A stretch of 64,000 bases of DNA from Burkholderiales bacterium (GTDB lineage Bacteria > Pseudomonadota > Gammaproteobacteria > Burkholderiales > Burkholderiaceae_B): the NCBI GenBank assembly GCA_021299735.1, contig JAJTEM010000005.1, positions 62,001 to 126,000 of the forward strand, in the 5' to 3' direction. The notes below the pieces were generated by a model. The model searched no databases. It saw only the letters and a program-made list of their open reading frames with translations, and was not told the DNA's origin. Positions 38,182 to 45,918 of this stretch are shown here, in pieces. The stretch's first letter is position 1. Each line of letters begins with the position of its first letter. The position numbers were made by a program, and so were the translations under genes.

Positions 38182-39228
38182 ATGACTGTTTCTCTCACTC
38201 AACGACCAATTTGCATTTCGCCAGCCAGTCAAAAACAGTTGCTACCTGATGAACCAGTTACAGTTAACAAGGTGTTGTCACCCACAACGGCTGAATGGCG
38301 CTTTAAAAAAGATGCTGCGGTCTTGGCCGATCATCTTGAAAACAAATTGCAGATACATAAACAACTGACTGAAGTTGGTGCATCAGTTCAGAAACTACTG
38401 AGCTATAAGCGTTTTGAAAACGGTGGCGAGCACGTGGTTCAGGCTGAATTTGAGAATATCTCGTACGGGCCCCAACCCACGTGGCGACATGTCAACGAAT
38501 GCCTGGATGCAATGATTTCGTGTTTTTCCACTTTGACTGAAATACACGCAAACAACGTGTATCACGGAAACCCGTGCATGGATAACTTCATTTTTGAAAA
38601 GCTGAATCACGAAGAATCGGATGGGCCACCAACGAAAGGCTTCCTGCGTAATTTTCATGATTGTGGTTACATCAATGGTGATCTAAAACTGAGTGCAAAA
38701 GACGTACAAATTGCATTAAGTGATTTCGGTGGCAAGCTATTAATGATTGCGGAGAACAGCGGTTACAAAAAAATTCGGGTTCTGAAAATGCACATTGAGT
38801 CGCAGATTAACTTTGCGGACCAAGAGGAACTGGATGATCTTGAAAATGCGCCAACACTGCTAAACCACCTTTGCTCTTTGAAAACTCTCTTGAGCCTTAG
38901 ACGCAATGACTATCCACATAATCATGGGCCAATTTGGGGACCATTGAGTCAGGAACAGGTTTTACAGGAGTACCGTGAACTGCAAGAACGGGATCAGAAT
39001 TCCGCCTTTAAAAAGACAGCCAGCGATCAGTTCAAATTCCCGCATTGCCTACAACTCAGAACGCATAGACACCTGGAGCCATCGAATCAGAAACCAAAAA
39101 CCAACAGGCTGGAAGAATTCAAAAAAAACCTTTGCACAGCCAACAAAGCTGGGCTTGCTTTATTTACCGCTGGGGCGGCCGTGGCATTGTTGTCGATGCG
39201 AGCGAAGCAAACAAACAAGAATATGTGA
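38182..39228 (+). CDS. Protein-kinase-like orphan with altered catalytic loop and C-terminal hydrophobic segment
   Basis: 348 residues, not assigned to a known family. Residues 85-190 read like the C-lobe of a Ser/Thr kinase: hinge-like VVQAEFENISYGPQPTW, helix E, then LTEIHANNVYHGNPCMDNFIFE. This aligns with the HxDxxxxN catalytic loop but has Asn130 where the catalytic Asp belongs (HGN...N135). A DFG-like FHDCG (160-162) and SAKDVQIALSDFGGKLL (helix F-like) follow. A lysine-rich EWRFKKDA might be the VAIK equivalent. Near the C-terminus ANKAGLALFTAGAAVALLSM (about 318-338) is hydrophobic and recurs, varied, in the protein encoded at 42087. A pseudokinase anchored to a membrane is my inference. 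Weak ribosome-binding site; 90 bp after mscS. Confidence 0.6.
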   Translation: MTVSLTQRPICISPASQKQLLPDEPVTVNKVLSPTTAEWRFKKDAAVLADHLENKLQIHKQLTEVGASVQKLLSYKRFENGGEHVVQAEFENISYGPQPTWRHVNECLDAMISCFSTLTEIHANNVYHGNPCMDNFIFEKLNHEESDGPPTKGFLRNFHDCGYINGDLKLSAKDVQIALSDFGGKLLMIAENSGYKKIRVLKMHIESQINFADQEELDDLENAPTLLNHLCSLKTLLSLRRNDYPHNHGPIWGPLSQEQVLQEYRELQERDQNSAFKKTASDQFKFPHCLQLRTHRHLEPSNQKPKTNRLEEFKKNLCTANKAGLALFTAGAAVALLSMRAKQTNKNM

Positions 39229-39236
39229 ATACTAAC

Positions 39237-39249
39237 GATAATTATTATC
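39237..39249. promoter_or_regulatory. Fur-like 6-1-6 palindrome upstream of the 39295 gene
   Basis: GATAAT-T-ATTATC is a perfect 13-bp inverted repeat that matches the GATAATnATTATC core of a Fur box. It lies 45 bp upstream of the ATG and just before a -10-like TAAAAT. A Zur-type gene lies downstream, so either Fur or Zur could bind here. Confidence 0.6.
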
Positions 39250-39294
39250 ATTTGTGTAAAATGCATGCAATTTTATTATTTACAGGAAATTTGC

Positions 39295-41517
39295 ATGCCC
39301 AACGCCCTACCCGCCTATCGCCATCCTTCACTATCTGCGGTCGATTCAGTATCTAGCCTGCAAAACACGGAACGTTCATCAAGTACGCCAACAACGCCAC
39401 TGCGCAAAATTGCAGTTTCCACCGCAAAAAATACCGGGAACAGCTTGCAATCGATTTGCCACAAGGCCGGAAATATTGCTCGAGCACTCATCAATCGTTT
39501 GAAAAATATTGATGGAATTGATGAAACAGCCGCATCCTTGGCTCTTATTCGTGGCGTGACAGGCCCAATCGCTGCCGAAGCAGTGTTTGCAGCGGGCTTG
39601 CCTTTTGTTGTACTGGGTTTTGTAGGAATGATGGAGGAATCTGCAGAAGCGCGGAACGCGGTGTTGGATCTGTTGCAAGACAAAAAAGAACTTGCACAAC
39701 AAGCAAGACAAATTGCAGACAAGCGGTGCAAGTTGAATTTGAATGACAGGCGCCAAATTCAAGAACTGAAAAATGAAATCAAACTGAGGCTGGCTGGCCT
39801 ACCACAGCAACAGCAAATTGAAAAATCGAAAGCATATGTTCAATTGTTTGCCAAACTACATGGGCTAAACCAGCAGCAAACCGAAAAACTGCTGCTTCGA
39901 TGTGCTGCGCCATTCGGTACATTTGCCCTTGGGGCAATGACGGCGGGAATGCTACCGGGCCTTGCATGGGGTGCAGCCGAAATTGGTGTACGTACACTTG
40001 GACAAACCACACCGGAAACAGCAGCACAGGTGGGCTCAGCTCCACTGGCTGCACAAGTTTCTGCAAGTGCGGGAACGGCGATATCCATGGTGTTTGCACC
40101 AGCCAATGCAGCCATGGTGGCGTATTCTGCATTGCGTGGTTTGGCTGGTATTCAAAAAAACCGCGTGCTTGAAAAATCGCGAGTACAAGCAAACCTGAGC
40201 ACCCAAAATGAAATTTCTGCCTTGGGCAAAAAAATATTCAATCAATACAGTCGTGCTGAAATGCGCTCCAACAGATGGACGCACACACACTATGGTGTTG
40301 TAACAGCAACAGGCCAATCCGCACTTGCAGCCAGTGGGGGCTTGGCTATTGCAGGCTTCTTTGGAGCAGCCGCTGCCACAGCCATTGGAACAGGGGGAAT
40401 TGCATTGCCTGTGGCAGGCGCAGCAGCAGCCGTTGGCGCAGCGGCCCTACGAATTCGGGGTGAAGTAGCCGAAGAAATAAGGCACGGAGACCCGGAACTG
40501 CCCGAAATTAAAAACCGTCCGAGAATTGGGCAAGAAATATTTATTGAAGAGACTGGCGAAACGTTTTTGAAAGAACCCGATGAACTGACAAGCCAAGAAA
40601 TTGATCAGCACCTGACACAAGCCCACAAAGACTTGGCGCGGGACAAACTTGTATCACTGGCCTTCAGTGCGATAAGCCAACATGCTTCCATGGAAGGAAG
40701 GCAAAATGCAATGAAACACTGGGTGGTTGAGCTGGGTGCACGCAAGGGCAAAATGATAGGTTCAGGCACCAGCCTTTTGCCAGAGACTGTGGAGGAACTC
40801 AGAAAACTTTTTTATTCAGATGAAGTACAAAATACGCTGAACGATGCATTCTGCACCATTGCGCCTGGCGCAGCCAGCCAAACCTTGCTAAGTTTGGCTG
40901 GATACCCCGACTTGCCCAGCGTACTCAACGAACTGGATGACACACAGCTTGAAACGATTTGCAGAAAAATGGCCCCAGATTTTGTAAAACCCTTAAGCCA
41001 ACTTCAAGCACAAGAAAAACTGATTTCACTTGTACTCAAAGCCAAACAATCTGCAAGCAGCCCCGAGCAAGCCATGCGCAATTTGAAGCAACAAATCTAC
41101 CTGACTGAAAAAGGCTGGAGAACCACACTGCCACAGCCTGCGCGGCGAGAACTTAAAGCCTTGTTTGAAACTTTGAGTGCGAAAAAAACATTCACCGAAC
41201 AATCAGCACTTGAAAGGATACTGCAAACGCCAGGTATTCAAACCATGCACGCGGAGCTACAACAAGCAGGTTTGAATACTGAAAACCTGTTCGAAAAAAC
41301 GGCCGGAAAAGGCAACTACACCGTTAACGTGCAAACACTTATGAAGTTGTGTAAGCAATCAGCCTCACTGAATAACCGGCTTTATGAATTGGCGGCACCC
41401 ATGCTGATTCAGCAATTAAAAAATGACAGCAAAGTACGCATGAACCAGGCTTTCGAGTTGATGGGTTCTTCCCTGTTGCGAGACAACGAAAGCCGAGAGT
41501 TTGCAAAAACGTACTGA
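39295..41517 (+). CDS. Large orphan protein with hydrophobic hairpins, Fur/Zur-box controlled
   Basis: 740 residues from ATG 39295, chosen for its AGGAAA box 7 nt upstream (an in-frame ATG at 39265 has none). Family not recognised. The N-terminus is Ser/Thr/Pro-rich (ERSSSTPTTPLRK). Hydrophobic stretches: EAVFAAGLPFVVLGFVGMM (about 95-113), AAPFGTFALGAMTAGMLPGLAWG (204-226), SAGTAISMVFAPANAAMVAYSA, and a long SGGLAIAGFFGAAAATAIGT-type stretch (about 345-395). The C-terminal 330 residues are helical and soluble-looking. The motif AAPFG and the overall order resemble the protein at 42087, suggesting distant paralogy. No Sec signal. Convergent with zur (25-bp gap). Confidence 0.65.
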   Translation: MPNALPAYRHPSLSAVDSVSSLQNTERSSSTPTTPLRKIAVSTAKNTGNSLQSICHKAGNIARALINRLKNIDGIDETAASLALIRGVTGPIAAEAVFAAGLPFVVLGFVGMMEESAEARNAVLDLLQDKKELAQQARQIADKRCKLNLNDRRQIQELKNEIKLRLAGLPQQQQIEKSKAYVQLFAKLHGLNQQQTEKLLLRCAAPFGTFALGAMTAGMLPGLAWGAAEIGVRTLGQTTPETAAQVGSAPLAAQVSASAGTAISMVFAPANAAMVAYSALRGLAGIQKNRVLEKSRVQANLSTQNEISALGKKIFNQYSRAEMRSNRWTHTHYGVVTATGQSALAASGGLAIAGFFGAAAATAIGTGGIALPVAGAAAAVGAAALRIRGEVAEEIRHGDPELPEIKNRPRIGQEIFIEETGETFLKEPDELTSQEIDQHLTQAHKDLARDKLVSLAFSAISQHASMEGRQNAMKHWVVELGARKGKMIGSGTSLLPETVEELRKLFYSDEVQNTLNDAFCTIAPGAASQTLLSLAGYPDLPSVLNELDDTQLETICRKMAPDFVKPLSQLQAQEKLISLVLKAKQSASSPEQAMRNLKQQIYLTEKGWRTTLPQPARRELKALFETLSAKKTFTEQSALERILQTPGIQTMHAELQQAGLNTENLFEKTAGKGNYTVNVQTLMKLCKQSASLNNRLYELAAPMLIQQLKNDSKVRMNQAFELMGSSLLRDNESREFAKTY

Positions 41518-41542
41518 AACAGTCACTGATGCAAACCAGTTT

Positions 41543-41995
41543 TCAAACCTTACACGCGGGGCATATTGCAGACACCTCGATTTCCTCTGAAGCAATGGTG
41601 TAACCGCGTTTACTAAGCGACTTCATTAAAGAATGCGTCGCGGGGTGATCATCCAGTTCCTCCACAGCGTTGCACCGCGGGCAAACCAGAAACAGGCCTG
41701 GGTGTAAATGGGTGTGGCAACCCAGCGAACACGCACGGAATACATTCGCTTTGCTGATTTTATGAACAAGGCCATGTTCCATCAGAAAATCGAGCGCACG
41801 GTACACGGTGGGTGGTGCAGCCCCTGCTTTCGTTAACTTGACTTGATCGAGCAGGTCGTACGCCTTCATGCCACCCCGAGCACGATAAAGCAGGGTGAGC
41901 ACTGTTCGCCGAATGGCGGTTAACGTGGCCCCGTTGGCCTTGCAGTGTTGCTCTGCACGGAGAAGTGCTTGTTGTATTTCAGTTTCAGTTTGCAT
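41543..41995 (-). CDS. zur: Fur-family zinc uptake regulator (Zur)
   Basis: 150 residues. Represses target genes when zinc is bound. N-terminal winged helix: LTAIRRTVLTLLYRARGGMKAYDLLD, recognition helix region APPTVYRALDFLMEHGLVHKI. Dimerisation domain with the regulatory-site histidines and Cys in CSLGCHTHLHPG, and two structural zinc pairs CPRC (about 112-115) and CPAC near the C-terminus. Cys and His content and length (150-160) fit Zur better than Fur. The divergent region to the 42087 gene holds a perfect Zur-type operator, consistent with autoregulation. Starts at ATG 41995. Confidence 0.88.
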   Translation of the reverse strand: MQTETEIQQALLRAEQHCKANGATLTAIRRTVLTLLYRARGGMKAYDLLDQVKLTKAGAAPPTVYRALDFLMEHGLVHKISKANVFRACSLGCHTHLHPGLFLVCPRCNAVEELDDHPATHSLMKSLSKRGYTIASEEIEVSAICPACKV

Positions 41996-42035
41996 ATTTA
42001 AAACACGGTGATTCAGGAGAACCCATTTACAAATT

Positions 42036-42050
42036 TGTTATATTATAACA
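42036..42050. promoter_or_regulatory. Zur-type operator between zur and the 42087 gene
   Basis: TGTTATA-T-TATAACA is a perfect 7-1-7 palindrome, flanked on the right by TTTC as in the proteobacterial Zur consensus (which ends TATAACATTTC). It is 36 bp upstream of the plus-strand start and 40 bp upstream of zur, so one site could control both promoters. Confidence 0.85.
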
Positions 42051-42086
42051 TTTCAAAAAAATGGATTCAGTTTAGGAAAAACTCGA

Positions 42087-44297
42087 ATGTCGCCCACCAC
42101 TGCCAAGCCAGCAAACCCGGATCAAGCCAGCTTTCTTGCCTCTATGACTTTCGCTGCGCCAGCCGCAAACAGATGTGCTGCCATGGGTTGTACACACGAC
42201 CATTCAAAAAAACCACCGCAGGCGGTTAACAACTCGCTTTTTTGCCTACCCGTTGCAAGTGCGCCAATTGCTAAATCAGCCGTGGACACAAAGCGGTTAA
42301 CTTTAAGCCAGTTGCAACAGGCACTTGAGCACGCCATAAGCTCGACAAAAACACGTTTGCTTGCGATTGAAAAAAGCTTGATCACGGCCACAAGCCCTGA
42401 CAAGCAAACTGCCCTTACACAACGGAAAGCGCGACTCGAATCCAGGTTAAACGACTTTAAAGCACTTCCTGTTTTTTTGGAAACCAACAAACTGGAATTC
42501 AAAGGTTTCAGTGGCTGGGATAAAACCAACGTTAACCGTGAACCCAAGCATAGCAATGTAAGTCAGTTCGATTCTGTTTTGGTAGAAACACAAACAGGCG
42601 AAACTCAACGGTTGCCGCTGGACAGCCGAATAGCGCAAGTAAAAGGCGATGAAGTTGACTTGATCAATCAACCTGTTGCGCATGAGGATCATTTTCATGA
42701 TTTGTGGGCGCAAAAAACGCTGCAATCCAGTTTGAATTCCAGCATCAAGTGGGAAATGGGGCAAGACGAGGAAGGTTGCCCATGCTGCGTTGCCGGACTG
42801 GATTTTGATGAATTCGCCGCGGCCATCAAGGAAATTGCAAAAAACCATTCTGGTTCGAATTCATGGGTAGGCAAAGCCGAAATAAGCAGCGCAGAACACT
42901 GGGGCCTTGTTTTGGGAACTGCTGCGCCATTCGGCTTGATTGGCCTGGCCGCAGCCATTCGAAACATCAAAGGATCGCGCGAAACACTGAAAAACCTGAG
43001 TCCAATTATTGGAGGGTTGAATGAAGACATCCAACGCTTGAAGGCTGGCGGTTTTCTGGCCGATGCCATTAAATTGAAGGCATTCAAAAACTGCCTTCAA
43101 TACTCGAAGTACGATGCAAAATTCAATTTGCTGATTCCGGGTGCAATCAATGGTGTGGCTTCCACACTGGTACTGAGCACCGCATTTTTATCGCATCCAT
43201 TTGCGCTTCCCGCTATTGCACTTTATGCAACCGGGCAAGTTGTTCGCAACAGTGTTGACCTGGTTCGGGCTGCCCCAAGAAGCGTGAAAGTAGAAACTGG
43301 CGACTCAATTGAAGTGTTGGAAGGGAAACAAAAAGCGAATCAGATTGAAACATCGAAACGCCGTTTCTACGCCGCAAACACCGCAGGGTTTGCCATGTTC
43401 ACCGCCGGGGCTGTGATGACATTTTTATCGATACCCGCATTTGGCGCACTGGGGTTTGGTGCGCTGATGCTACCCGTAGGGTTGGGTTTACTGGCAGGCG
43501 GCGCGGTAAGCACCGGGATGATGAACAACATTTGGCCAAAAAAATTCAAACCACGCAACGGCAACCTTGGCCAGGCACGGGAAACCTTTAACCAACCCAA
43601 CGATGTGCTGGTCAAGATTTCAAACCTGCAAGGTTTGAAAAAGGACATTCAACTTGCAAAAACCAGCATAGCGCCCGCACACAGAGCGAAAAAAATCGGC
43701 TTGAAAATACTGGCTGCCCTGCCGGAATTCAAAGACTTTTTGCCCGCCAGAATTGCCGATCGAATTACCCAATTCAACACCAAATGGTTGGGTTTTCTAC
43801 CCCCTGTGGGCAACCAGGCCACACAACGCAAACACGCTTTGAATGTTGAAACAGCAAAAGCCATTCACGAGAATGAAGCAACTTCACGCAAGGTAATTGA
43901 AACCCGAGTCAGCATGTTAAGGCGTATTGCTGGCGCACCAGTTGATTCCACACGCCAATTGGACGACTTCAGCTCGAAAGACTTGGCCAAGGAATCCTGG
44001 GAATTGCTGGTGAAGCTGAAACAGCACGCAGAGGTGGTACAAACCGGTATTCAAAACGGTTTTTTTGCCAGTGAACAGGGCTTGGAGAATGTTCCGGGGT
44101 TCGAACGCAATTCAGACAAGTGGATGAAATTCAATTTCAAGCGATTCATTGAAAAATGCTCGACAGAACAGCTTCAAGCATTCAACCAATCGGTTGATTT
44201 TTACCTGTTCTGGAAACTTCCAAAAACAGCGAAGTACCAACAGTATGGTTTGAATGATTACTACTGGAGCTGGAAAAAGCAGCTGGATTCAATTTGA
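42087..44297 (+). CDS. Large orphan protein with Cys/His clusters and hydrophobic hairpins, predicted Zur-controlled
   Basis: 736 residues from ATG 42087, AGGAAAA box 9 nt upstream. Family not recognised. The N-terminal 240 residues carry possible metal ligands: NRCAAMGCTHDHS (Cys30, Cys35, His37, His39), VAHEDHFHD (His199, His202, His204) and EEGCPCCV (Cys231, Cys233, Cys234). A coiled region (about 70-125) lies between the first two. Hydrophobic stretches: GTAAPFGLIGLAA (278-289), a LLIPGAINGVASTLVLSTAF region (about 348-390), and AANTAGFAMFTAGAVMTFLS (429-448) continuing to about 485. The last stretch recurs in the 38182 protein. The C-terminal 240 residues are soluble and helical. Divergent from zur, with a shared operator; no signal peptide seen. 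A zinc-dependent or zinc-starvation-induced role is inferred. Confidence 0.65.
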   Translation: MSPTTAKPANPDQASFLASMTFAAPAANRCAAMGCTHDHSKKPPQAVNNSLFCLPVASAPIAKSAVDTKRLTLSQLQQALEHAISSTKTRLLAIEKSLITATSPDKQTALTQRKARLESRLNDFKALPVFLETNKLEFKGFSGWDKTNVNREPKHSNVSQFDSVLVETQTGETQRLPLDSRIAQVKGDEVDLINQPVAHEDHFHDLWAQKTLQSSLNSSIKWEMGQDEEGCPCCVAGLDFDEFAAAIKEIAKNHSGSNSWVGKAEISSAEHWGLVLGTAAPFGLIGLAAAIRNIKGSRETLKNLSPIIGGLNEDIQRLKAGGFLADAIKLKAFKNCLQYSKYDAKFNLLIPGAINGVASTLVLSTAFLSHPFALPAIALYATGQVVRNSVDLVRAAPRSVKVETGDSIEVLEGKQKANQIETSKRRFYAANTAGFAMFTAGAVMTFLSIPAFGALGFGALMLPVGLGLLAGGAVSTGMMNNIWPKKFKPRNGNLGQARETFNQPNDVLVKISNLQGLKKDIQLAKTSIAPAHRAKKIGLKILAALPEFKDFLPARIADRITQFNTKWLGFLPPVGNQATQRKHALNVETAKAIHENEATSRKVIETRVSMLRRIAGAPVDSTRQLDDFSSKDLAKESWELLVKLKQHAEVVQTGIQNGFFASEQGLENVPGFERNSDKWMKFNFKRFIEKCSTEQLQAFNQSVDFYLFWKLPKTAKYQQYGLNDYYWSWKKQLDSI

Positions 44298-44345
44298 AGC
44301 ACATGCGGGCGGCTCGTGCAATTCATCTACGCGAGTTGATTGAAT

Positions 44346-44376
44346 AGAAAAGCCGCTGATCGAAACCAGCGGCTTC
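44346..44376 (-). terminator. Intrinsic terminator downstream of gltD
   Basis: AAGCCGCTG and CAGCGGCTT form a 9-bp stem with an 8-nt loop; on the minus strand it is followed by TTTTC. It lies 26 nt past the gltD stop and may also help stop the convergent 42087 transcript. Confidence 0.85.
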
Positions 44377-44401
44377 TCATGACTATACCAGTTGCAGCAA
44401 A

Positions 44402-45889
44402 TTAACGCGGCAGTACGGTAGCGCCCATCAAAAACTCATCCACTTCTCGCGCAGCCTGCCGGCCTTCGCGAATGGCCCATACCACCAAGGATTGACCACG
44501 GCGCATGTCGCCAGCGGCAAATACTTTGTCTACATTGGTGCGGTAGCAGCCTTCACCATCGGTGGTGGCTTTGGCATTGCCGCGGTTGTCTTTCTCTACA
44601 CCGAAGGCATCCAGAATGCTTTTTGCAGGGTTGGTGAAACCCATGGCGAACAGAACCAAATCGGCTTCAACCGTGAATTCTGAGCCTGCAATTTCCTGCA
44701 TTTTCATCTGGCCGGTGGCTTCATCTTTCACCCATTCAACTTTGGCGCACTTGGCTGCTTTCACATTGCCTTTGCCATCATCAATGAATTCTTTGGTGGT
44801 CACAGCCCAGTCACGTGCCACACCTTCTTCATGTGAGGAAGAGGTACGCATTTTCATGGGCCAGTACGGCCATACCAAAGGCTTGTTTTCTTCTTCGGGT
44901 GGCTGAGGCATCAATTCAATTTGAGTAACCTGCTTGGCACCGTGGCGGTTGGAAGTACCCACACAATCGGAACCTGTGTCGCCACCGCCAATCACGAGCA
45001 CACTTTTCTTCGTGGCCATGATTTGGTCTTTCAACTTATCACCCGCATTCACACGGTTTTGCAGTGGCAAAAATTCCATTGCAAAGTGAACGCCTTTCAA
45101 TTGGCGGCCAGGAATAGGCAAGTCGCGCGGTACTTCAGAACCACCAGTCAAAATAACAGCATCAAACTGCGCCATCAATTCCTTCGGTGTAATGGTTTCT
45201 TTGGCCAGGTTGGTGATTCCACCTTCTGCCAATTTCTCGCCTACGAACACGCCGGTTTTGAAGGTTACTCCTTCGGCTTGCATTTGCTCAACACGGCGGT
45301 CGATGTGGTGCTTTTCCATTTTGAAGTCAGGAATGCCGTAGCGCAGCAAGCCACCAATGCGGTCGTTCTTTTCAAACACGGTTACATCGTGGCCAACACG
45401 CGCCAACTGCTGGGCAGCGGCCATGCCTGCGGGGCCAGAACCCACCACAGCCACTTTCTTGCCGGTTTTTTGGGCGGGCACTTGTGGCACAACCCAATTG
45501 TTTTCCCAACCCTTGTCGATAATCGCGTGCTCAATGCTTTTGATACCGACTGGGTCTTCATTGATACCCAAAGTACAGGCCGCTTCACAAGGCGCAGGGC
45601 AAATTCGGCCCGTGAATTCGGGGAAGTTGTTGGTGCTGTGCAGGGTGTGCAACGCCGCCTTCCAGTCTTGCTTGTAAACAAGATCATTGAAGTCGGGAAT
45701 GATGTTGTTCACCGGGCAACCGTTGTTACAAAACGGAATACCGCAATCCATACAACGTGCGCCCTGAATTTTGGCTTCGTCGTCATTCAGTGTAATAACA
45801 AATTCTTTGTAGTGCTTGACGCGCTTTTCTGGAGCCTCGCTGGCTTCCTTCAAACGCTCAAACTCCATAAAACCTGTGACCTTTCCCAT
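44402..45889 (-). CDS. gltD: Glutamate synthase small subunit
   Basis: 495 residues. Transfers NADPH electrons to the large subunit for glutamate synthesis. N-terminal Fe-S region with [20 protein letters not shown]-binding [24 protein letters not shown] near residue 150, NADPH-binding [15 protein letters not shown] near 300, and a C-terminal [18 protein letters not shown]. Length and motifs are normal. Lies 29 bp after gltB in one operon, ended by the hairpin at 44346-44376. Confidence 0.97.
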   Translation of the reverse strand: MGKVTGFMEFERLKEASEAPEKRVKHYKEFVITLNDDEAKIQGARCMDCGIPFCNNGCPVNNIIPDFNDLVYKQDWKAALHTLHSTNNFPEFTGRICPAPCEAACTLGINEDPVGIKSIEHAIIDKGWENNWVVPQVPAQKTGKKVAVVGSGPAGMAAAQQLARVGHDVTVFEKNDRIGGLLRYGIPDFKMEKHHIDRRVEQMQAEGVTFKTGVFVGEKLAEGGITNLAKETITPKELMAQFDAVILTGGSEVPRDLPIPGRQLKGVHFAMEFLPLQNRVNAGDKLKDQIMATKKSVLVIGGGDTGSDCVGTSNRHGAKQVTQIELMPQPPEEENKPLVWPYWPMKMRTSSSHEEGVARDWAVTTKEFIDDGKGNVKAAKCAKVEWVKDEATGQMKMQEIAGSEFTVEADLVLFAMGFTNPAKSILDAFGVEKDNRGNAKATTDGEGCYRTNVDKVFAAGDMRRGQSLVVWAIREGRQAAREVDEFLMGATVLPR

Positions 45890-45918
45890 TTTTTAAATCC
45901 TCTCTAACAGGTTGGTTC

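Noticed and set aside
44921-45907. 328-codon plus-strand open frame opposite gltD
   Set aside because: Antisense shadow of a clear gltD; no motifs, and it runs through the gltD Fe-S and FAD regions in reverse.
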